NCBI GenBank assembly: GCA_945876965.1
Contig: CAMCQG010000008.1
Span: 1-41,521, forward strand
Origin: Rickettsia typhi
GTDB taxonomy: Bacteria; Pseudomonadota; Alphaproteobacteria; Rickettsiales; Deianiraeaceae
Direction of reading: 5' to 3'
DNA length: 41,521 nucleotides
The notes beneath the pieces are model-generated. The model searched no databases. It saw only the letters and a program-made list of their open reading frames with translations, and was not told where the DNA came from. The translations under genes and the position numbers were made by a program. Of the stretch, positions 34,035 to 41,521 are shown one piece after another (the stretch's first letter is position 1; each line of letters starts with the position of its first letter).

Positions 34035-35104
34035 ATTTTATTAAGTAAATAATGATCCATAATAACCAAAGCCGTCATTGCATCAATTATAGGAACAGCT
34101 CTTGGCAAAACACACGGATCATGCCTACCGCTGGGATTAATTTTTTGCTCAACACCATTTATATCAATAGTTTGTTGTTCTTTTGCAATTGTGGCCGTTG
34201 GTTTTATTGCAACCCTAAATGTGATATCTTCTCCACTTGTTATCCCACCAAGTATTCCACCTGCATTATTTGTTTTAGTTGCAATTTTATTGTCTTTTAT
34301 TATAAATTCATCGTTATGTTCAGATCCAAACATTTCTATACCCAAAAAACCCGAGCCAATCTCGAATCCTTTTACGGCATTTATTCCCATAATTGCATGT
34401 GCTAAATCTGCATTTATTTTATTAAAAACAGGATACCCAAAACCAATAGGCACTCCTTTTACAATTCCACAAATTATTCCACCAAGAGAATTTCCTTCTA
34501 GTTTGGTTTTTTTTATTAAATCTATCATTTTTTCGGCTGCAATTTTATCTGGACACCTAATAATATTCACTTCAACATCGCTAGATTGCACCGTACTTTT
34601 ATCGATATTTGCTTTTATTTTATGAATTTGATCAACATAACTAAAAATTTGCACACCAAGTTTTTCAAATAAATATTTTTTAGCTACTGCACCAGCGGCA
34701 ACTCGGGCAATGGTTTCACGAGCTGAGGATCTCCCCCCTCCACGATAATCTCTAAGCCCATATTTTGTAAAATAGGTATAATCGGCATGTGATGGACGAA
34801 AAATATCTTTTATACCTTGGTAGTCTTGGGGTTTTTGATCTTGGTTGAAAAATATCATTGCAATTGGGGAACCTGTGGTTTTACCTTCAAAAATACCAGA
34901 TAAAATTTGTACTTTATCGCTTTCTGATCGCTGAGTTGTGATTTCGCTTTGCCCTGGTTTTCTTTTATCCAATTCAATCTGAATATCATTTTCACAAATA
35001 TCAAAACCCGAAGGGCAACCATCAATTATACACCCTAAGGCCTCACCATGAGACTCACCAAATGTTGTTACTCTAAATAATGTTCCAAATGTATTGCCAG
35101 ACAT
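34028..35104 (-). CDS. aroC: Chorismate synthase
   Basis: A 358-aa enzyme making chorismate, the last common step of the shikimate pathway, with reduced FMN as cofactor. It starts with the family sequence GNTFGTLFRVTTFGESHG and keeps RPSHADYTYFTKYGLRDYRGGGRSSARETIARVAAGAVAKK-type blocks and GGILGGITSGEDI. Ends in the RHDPCVLPRAVPIIDAM region near the C-terminus. Full length. An FMN-requiring enzyme in a genome keeping ribD/ribH fits. Presence of aroC argues against the most reduced parasites. Part of an operon with RND (2-bp gap) and tilS. Confidence 0.97.
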   Translation of the reverse strand: MSGNTFGTLFRVTTFGESHGEALGCIIDGCPSGFDICENDIQIELDKRKPGQSEITTQRSESDKVQILSGIFEGKTTGSPIAMIFFNQDQKPQDYQGIKDIFRPSHADYTYFTKYGLRDYRGGGRSSARETIARVAAGAVAKKYLFEKLGVQIFSYVDQIHKIKANIDKSTVQSSDVEVNIIRCPDKIAAEKMIDLIKKTKLEGNSLGGIICGIVKGVPIGFGYPVFNKINADLAHAIMGINAVKGFEIGSGFLGIEMFGSEHNDEFIIKDNKIATKTNNAGGILGGITSGEDITFRVAIKPTATIAKEQQTIDINGVEQKINPSGRHDPCVLPRAVPIIDAMTALVIMDHYLLNKIC

Positions 35105-35106
35105 AT

Positions 35107-38100
35107 TTATCTATTTTTAACATCAGGCGTGTGAATCATAAGCAAACACGGAGTAAATACAAGCGTTAAGAATGTAGTCAAAATAAGTCCACTAGCAATA
35201 GTGATTGCCAAATGTTGCCACCATTGCCCCGAAGGTGCACCAACCGAAATACCAAAATTTATAAAATCTATACTAACATTAAAAACCATAGGAATCAAAC
35301 CAATGGTGGTTGTCATTGATGTTAAAATAATCGGACGAATTCTTCGCCTGCAACTATCTAAAATTGCCTGTCTTTGTGCAACTCCTTCCATAATAAATCT
35401 TTGATAAGTGTCTATTAAAATAATATTATTAGAAACCACAATACCAGCCAATGCTACAATTCCAAGCCCACACATAACAATACAAAAAGATTTTCCAGCC
35501 AACATAAGCCCCCATAAAACACCAATAATAGAAAGTACAACAGCAGACAAAACAACCAATGTATAATAAACAGAGTTAAACTGCAAAATAAGAATAATCG
35601 CCTTAATTAAAATTGCAATCCCAAAGGCTGTTTGCAAAAATTTACCAGTTTCAATCTGATCTTCTTGATCTCCAGCCATAACAATTCTAACATTTTTGCC
35701 ATAATCTTGCTTTGAAACCCAGCTTTGAATTTGAGCAATTTTCTTATTGACCACAATACCACTTTTAACATTCACACCAACAACAACAACTCTATCATAA
35801 TTTATACGATTTATTTTTGATACTTCTTTTTCTGGCTTAATTTTTATTAAATTACCAAGAGCAACTGTTGTGCCATTACCTGTATTAACCATCATATCTT
35901 TTAAATTTGTAATGCTTCGATATTCTTTTGGGTATTTCAAAATAATATCTATTTTTTCATCAGATGCATCAATAGTTGCTTTACCAATTGGAACACCAAC
36001 TGTCAGCATTCGCATTGTGCCACCAATTTGATTTAAAACAACCCCAGAACGCAATGCAACATCTCTATTAAATTCCATATTCCATTCAATTCTACCTGAC
36101 GAATCGGTATCAATAGCATCACTATAATCTTTATCTTTTGCAATATATTCGTTTATGTCTTTTATTGCTTTTTTCATTTTATCGACATCGTCATAAAAAA
36201 CATTCACCTCAACATCATATTTTCCGCTAACAGGACCTTGTTTTTCTGGTAAAATATTTATCTCAACACCATCAATCACAGATAAATCTTTTCTTAAATC
36301 TGAAATTATTGTTTCCGAAGATCTTCGATTTTCCCACTCTTTATATTCAAGAGTTATAACAGAAACAGAATCATTTACATCTTGAACAGTTTTTAGCTGA
36401 GGATTTACATTGCTATATACAGATTTTAATTCACCGCGATATTTCTCAATAATTTGCTCAGCTTGTTTTGTAATTGCTAACTTTTTTTGTGGAGATAAAT
36501 TACCCTGAGCCCTAATATTCACGCTAATAGCTTCTGGTTCTATGCTTGGAAAAAACTGCGTTCCATATCCCATAAAATAATATAACACAATTGTTACCAC
36601 AAAAATAGCCGGCAACATAAGTGGTATTCTCTTTGGATTATCTAAAATTTTATCCATTTTTTGAACATAAATATCAGATACTTTTTCTATCCAATCACGA
36701 GATCTTATTAGCCAGCTATCGTCTTTTAAATCATCTTTAAATCCGAATTTTTTACAAAATGCCCCACCAATAACTGGCACAAAAATCATTGCCACAAGAA
36801 TAGATGCGGTCAAAACAATAATTAATGTAATTGGTATATATCTTATAAACTGCCCAACGGTTCCTGGCCAAAAAAGAAGTGGCATAAAAACAACTATAAT
36901 TCCAACGGTTGCAGATAAAACCGGAATCGACATTCGTTGTGCTGCCTCCATATAAGCTGCCACCGGCTCTACCCCCCTATGCATTCTCCAATCTGCATCT
37001 TCTGTTACAATAATGGTTGCATCAACTATCATTCCAACAACCATGATTAAAGCAAAAAGAACAACAATATTCATACTATATCCGCACATTTTTAATACCA
37101 TTATTCCCGCAAAAAACGAAAGTGGTATGCTCATTCCCACAACTATACCTTGTTTTACCCCAATTTGAACAATAATTACAAACATTACTAAAATTATTGC
37201 AAAAATTATATTATTTATCAAATCATGCAAACTTGTCATAACTTTTTTTGATGTATCACGCATTATCACAACATCTGTTGTGCTTGATAAATAAGCCTTA
37301 TTTATATCAACAACTGCCTTTACTCGATCTATTGTTTCAATTGTATTTGTTGCCGCTTTTTTAGAAACCTGCAAAATAACAGCTGGCTTACCATTTACGC
37401 GACCAAAAACTGTCTCTTCTTCTAGCCCCCATTTTACTTTTGCAATGTCACCAAGGCTTACAACCGAGGTTCCGTTATATAAAATTGGCAACTTAGAAAT
37501 ATCTTTGTCGCTACGCAATAATCCTGATAGTTTAACCGAAAAATCACTGTCGTTAACCATAGAACCCAGCGAAACAAGACTATTATTTCCTGCCAACATT
37601 TCGCTAATTTGCCCAATTGTTATACCATATGTAGCCCATTTTGCTGGATCTATCGTGCAACTAATAATTTCTTTTCTTAGCCCAACAGACGAAACCTCAA
37701 CAATACCAGGTATCAATTCTAATCTTTTTTTTAGAAATTTAGCGTCTCTAAATAAATCTTGTTCGCTATGCTCGTTTGTCAAAGCAACCGATAAAACTGG
37801 CAATTTACTAAAATCAATTTCGGTTATAATAGGCTCCAAAATATCTTGTGGCAAATCCGATCTCGCCTCTTGAATTTTATTTCTAATATCTTGTGTACCC
37901 TTACTTGGATCAACATTTTGATTAAATTGAACGGTAATATTTGCAACCCCATTCATTGCAAAAGATGTAACTTTTTTGACATCATCAAGAGAATGAAAGG
38001 CTTTTTCAACTGGCAAAACAATCATTTTTTCAGCATCTTCGGGCGATACACCAGCTAAAATAATGGTTATATTTACGGTCGGTAATTTTATATCAGGAAA

Positions 38101-38211
38101 TTGCTCCTTTGGAATCGCCAAATACGAAAAAAAACCAAATATAATAGTTGCTACCGCTATTATAAAAAATATTAACCTGTTTTTATGTATTGCACTAAAA
38201 AAAGAATTCAT
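35107..38211 (-). CDS. RND-family efflux transporter permease
   Basis: A 1034-aa inner-membrane protein of the AcrB/MexB-like RND superfamily. It has the N-terminal helix (residues 10-30), PKEQFPDIKLPTVNITI, VSPEDAEKMIVLPVEKAF, a first periplasmic region, a helix block (about 335-520) including VVGMIVDATIIVTEDADWRMHRG with the proton-relay Asp in TM4, a second helix near 545, a second periplasmic region, and a final five-helix block (from about 860) with IVALAGIVVSNNIILIDTY. Length is typical. No membrane-fusion protein or TolC gene is adjacent, so partners must be elsewhere. It is first gene of the operon with aroC, tilS and folC. Substrate unknown. Confidence 0.94.
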   Translation of the reverse strand: MNSFFSAIHKNRLIFFIIAVATIIFGFFSYLAIPKEQFPDIKLPTVNITIILAGVSPEDAEKMIVLPVEKAFHSLDDVKKVTSFAMNGVANITVQFNQNVDPSKGTQDIRNKIQEARSDLPQDILEPIITEIDFSKLPVLSVALTNEHSEQDLFRDAKFLKKRLELIPGIVEVSSVGLRKEIISCTIDPAKWATYGITIGQISEMLAGNNSLVSLGSMVNDSDFSVKLSGLLRSDKDISKLPILYNGTSVVSLGDIAKVKWGLEEETVFGRVNGKPAVILQVSKKAATNTIETIDRVKAVVDINKAYLSSTTDVVIMRDTSKKVMTSLHDLINNIIFAIILVMFVIIVQIGVKQGIVVGMSIPLSFFAGIMVLKMCGYSMNIVVLFALIMVVGMIVDATIIVTEDADWRMHRGVEPVAAYMEAAQRMSIPVLSATVGIIVVFMPLLFWPGTVGQFIRYIPITLIIVLTASILVAMIFVPVIGGAFCKKFGFKDDLKDDSWLIRSRDWIEKVSDIYVQKMDKILDNPKRIPLMLPAIFVVTIVLYYFMGYGTQFFPSIEPEAISVNIRAQGNLSPQKKLAITKQAEQIIEKYRGELKSVYSNVNPQLKTVQDVNDSVSVITLEYKEWENRRSSETIISDLRKDLSVIDGVEINILPEKQGPVSGKYDVEVNVFYDDVDKMKKAIKDINEYIAKDKDYSDAIDTDSSGRIEWNMEFNRDVALRSGVVLNQIGGTMRMLTVGVPIGKATIDASDEKIDIILKYPKEYRSITNLKDMMVNTGNGTTVALGNLIKIKPEKEVSKINRINYDRVVVVGVNVKSGIVVNKKIAQIQSWVSKQDYGKNVRIVMAGDQEDQIETGKFLQTAFGIAILIKAIILILQFNSVYYTLVVLSAVVLSIIGVLWGLMLAGKSFCIVMCGLGIVALAGIVVSNNIILIDTYQRFIMEGVAQRQAILDSCRRRIRPIILTSMTTTIGLIPMVFNVSIDFINFGISVGAPSGQWWQHLAITIASGLILTTFLTLVFTPCLLMIHTPDVKNR

Positions 38212-38263
38212 ATATATATTCTATTGTTATTATTTTTAAAAACAAATAGACATACTTTTTTTA

Positions 38264-38292
38264 TTGACAAGTGTAAAATTAAATAATTTAAC
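38264..38292 (+). promoter_or_regulatory. Weak predicted promoter of ligA
   Basis: A perfect TTGACA (38264-38269) lies 51 bp before the ligA ATG. The -10 about 17 bp downstream (TTTAAC) is poor. Confidence 0.3.
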
Positions 38293-38319
38293 ACCTAATA
38301 TATTAATATTTTTATATAA

Positions 38320-40242
<1,923 letters not shown>

Positions 40243-40536
40243 ATAAAAATATTCTGTATTCTAAAATAATACAATTTTTTATTTAACAAAATTAATGTTT
40301 TTATACTTAATATGTTTATTTTTTTATAAAAATTCTTTATACAATAATCAGGTAATTTTTTTATTATAAAATATTAAAATAAAGCAAGTTATTTAATATT
40401 TTATATATTATTTTATTTTTTATATTTGCTATAAAAACCAATATTTTTTTATAAATGTTCTGCTATATTTAAATATTTTTGTAATATTATATGTCAAAAA
40501 TAATCACTATTTTAAAATAATGAGATAATTTAAAAA
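40243..40536. other. AT-rich spacer between convergent ligA and rpsG
   Basis: A 294-bp gap between the ends of two converging genes, with very few G or C and long T/A runs. It has no ORF of note on either strand, no tRNA, no GC-rich terminator hairpin, and no repeated unit I can support. fusA and tuf, the usual followers of rpsG, are absent. Confidence 0.6.
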
Positions 40537-41064
40537 CTAACCATTTGCACCATAGTGAGCAAAAGCTTTGTTTGCTTCGGCTGTTTTATGCATTGTGTCG
40601 CGTTTTTTTATTGCTTCACCTCGTTCTTGAATTGCATCGCGAAGTTCTGCTGCAAATTTTGCTGACATGCCCCGTTCTTTGCGTGCTCTTGCACCGTCTA
40701 CAAGCCATCTGATTGATAGACCAAGTCTGCGTTTTGGCGATAATGCAACTGGAATTTGATAGTTTGCACCGCCGATACGACGAGATCTAATTTCTACAGC
40801 TGGAGATATTTTGTTTATAACTTCTTCTACAAACCAAGCCGTCATAATTTCGGTTGTGCTTGATGAATCTTCTGTGTGTTTTTTTGCGTATTCTTCGGCA
40901 ATGTTTTTTTGAATTGCTTCTAATGCATCATATATTCCTCTCATGGCAGTGTCTTTTTTGCCATCATACATTGAACAGTTAATAATTTTTGATATCAATT
41001 TACTGTGATAAACTGGATCGTGTTCTATTTTTCTTATTGGTCTAATAATTTTTGCGCGAGACAT
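40537..41064 (-). CDS. rpsG: 30S ribosomal protein S7
   Basis: A 175-aa S7, which nucleates folding of the 3' domain of 16S rRNA and lies at the E site. Family landmarks: DPVYHSKLISKIINCSMYDGKKDTA, then ISPAVEIRSRRIGGANYQIPV, RRLGLSIRWLVDGAR, and RDTMHKTAEANKAFAHY. It is about 19 residues longer than the standard 156; about 16 of these are an insertion between helices (around residues 53-78, IAEEYAKKHTEDSSSTTE). It follows rpsL after 18 bp in the classical str order. Confidence 0.96.
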   Translation of the reverse strand: MSRAKIIRPIRKIEHDPVYHSKLISKIINCSMYDGKKDTAMRGIYDALEAIQKNIAEEYAKKHTEDSSSTTEIMTAWFVEEVINKISPAVEIRSRRIGGANYQIPVALSPKRRLGLSIRWLVDGARARKERGMSAKFAAELRDAIQERGEAIKKRDTMHKTAEANKAFAHYGANG

Positions 41065-41082
41065 AATAAATCTATATAATAA

Positions 41083-41481
41083 TTACTTTTTTTTAGCAGC
41101 AACAGCACCAGCTTTTGGGCGTTTAGCACCATAAATCGAGCGAGATTGCTTTCTATCTTTTACTCCCTGCGTGTCAAGTGTTCCACGAACAACATGATAT
41201 CTAACACCAGGCAAATCTTTTGCACCACCACCCTGAATTAAAACCACTGAATGTTCTTGCAAATTATGCCCTTCACCAGGAATATAAACCGTTACAACCA
41301 TGCCCGTGCTAACACGAACTTTGGCTACTTTTCGCAAAGCAGAATTTGGTTTTCTAGGTGTAGTAGTATAAACTTTTACACAAACCCCTCTTTTTATTGG
41401 TGCACCACCCAAAGCCGGAGCTTTAGATTTATATTTTGGAGCAACTCTCGGGTGCCTAATCAACTGATTTATGGTAGACAT
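41083..41481 (-). CDS. rpsL: 30S ribosomal protein S12
   Basis: A 132-aa S12, a decoding-centre protein. Landmarks: [65 protein letters not shown], and a Lys-rich C-terminal extension (AAKKK). In the loop [10 protein letters not shown] the first residue after Pro is Arg (codon AGA); in E. coli it is Lys42, and substitution there gives streptomycin resistance. Second Lys (E. coli 43) is kept. First gene of the str cluster; its upstream region is cut by the window edge. Confidence 0.97.
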   Translation of the reverse strand: MSTINQLIRHPRVAPKYKSKAPALGGAPIKRGVCVKVYTTTPRKPNSALRKVAKVRVSTGMVVTVYIPGEGHNLQEHSVVLIQGGGAKDLPGVRYHVVRGTLDTQGVKDRKQSRSIYGAKRPKAGAVAAKKK

Positions 41482-41521
41482 TCAACAGAAATATTTAATA
41501 AAAACAATAATAATACAAAAA

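Overview
The window is low-GC DNA (about 30% by eye) from a bacterium with small, tightly packed and often overlapping genes. Several features point to an alphaproteobacterium of the Rickettsiales/Holosporales kind, probably host-associated: the TIGR02186-type membrane protein, the short phosphatidylserine decarboxylase with an FGSR maturation site, a FolC that begins MPHWP, the tRNA-Trp/secE/nusG block, ankyrin and J-domain effector-like proteins, and decayed accessory genes. aroC, ribH and ribD show more biosynthesis than classical Rickettsia-like parasites usually keep. The family-level placement is inference; no 16S rRNA gene is in view.

Layout. 1-5.3 kb: a frameshifted HAD-like gene at the left edge, a small putative lipoprotein, a PIF1-like helicase, a small decayed ORF, gltX and ribH, and an AT-rich degenerate tandem repeat. 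5.3-9.2 kb: glutaredoxin, tRNA-Thr(UGU), a J-domain gene broken by two poly-A frameshifts, holA, and an FAD oxidoreductase. 9.3-13.5 kb: leuS, whose editing domain carries a complete inserted GNAT acetyltransferase domain, then hemW. 13.5-15.1 kb: a two-gene ATPase plus Toprim-like cassette resembling OLD/PARIS defence modules. 15.1-21 kb, minus strand: phosphomannomutase/phosphoglucomutase, a secreted ankyrin protein, nusG, secE, tRNA-Trp(CCA), an LPP20-like lipoprotein, a TIGR02186 protein and psd. 21-23 kb: a small helical protein, a membrane-anchored LysR-type regulator, and a 34-aa exported Cys-rich peptide. 23-26.5 kb: aminopeptidase P and a 625-aa effector-like protein with a GC-rich K/E repeat. 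26.6-31.9 kb: murJ, ribD, hisS, a glycosyltransferase and an orphan basic protein. 31.9-38.2 kb: a minus-strand operon reading RND transporter, aroC, tilS, folC. 38.3-41.5 kb: ligA, then rpsG and rpsL at the right edge.

Genes that work together: ribH and ribD (riboflavin), gltX/leuS/hisS/tilS with the two tRNAs and rpsL/rpsG (translation), holA/ligA/PIF1 (replication and repair), psd/murJ/phosphomutase/glycosyltransferase/RND (envelope). Strongest points for follow-up: the GNAT domain inside LeuRS, the membrane-tethered LysR regulator with its Cys-rich peptide neighbour, the ATPase/Toprim pair, one-base-short poly-A frameshifts confined to accessory genes, an apparent lack of Shine-Dalgarno sites before nearly every gene, and an RpsL carrying Arg at the classical streptomycin-resistance position.
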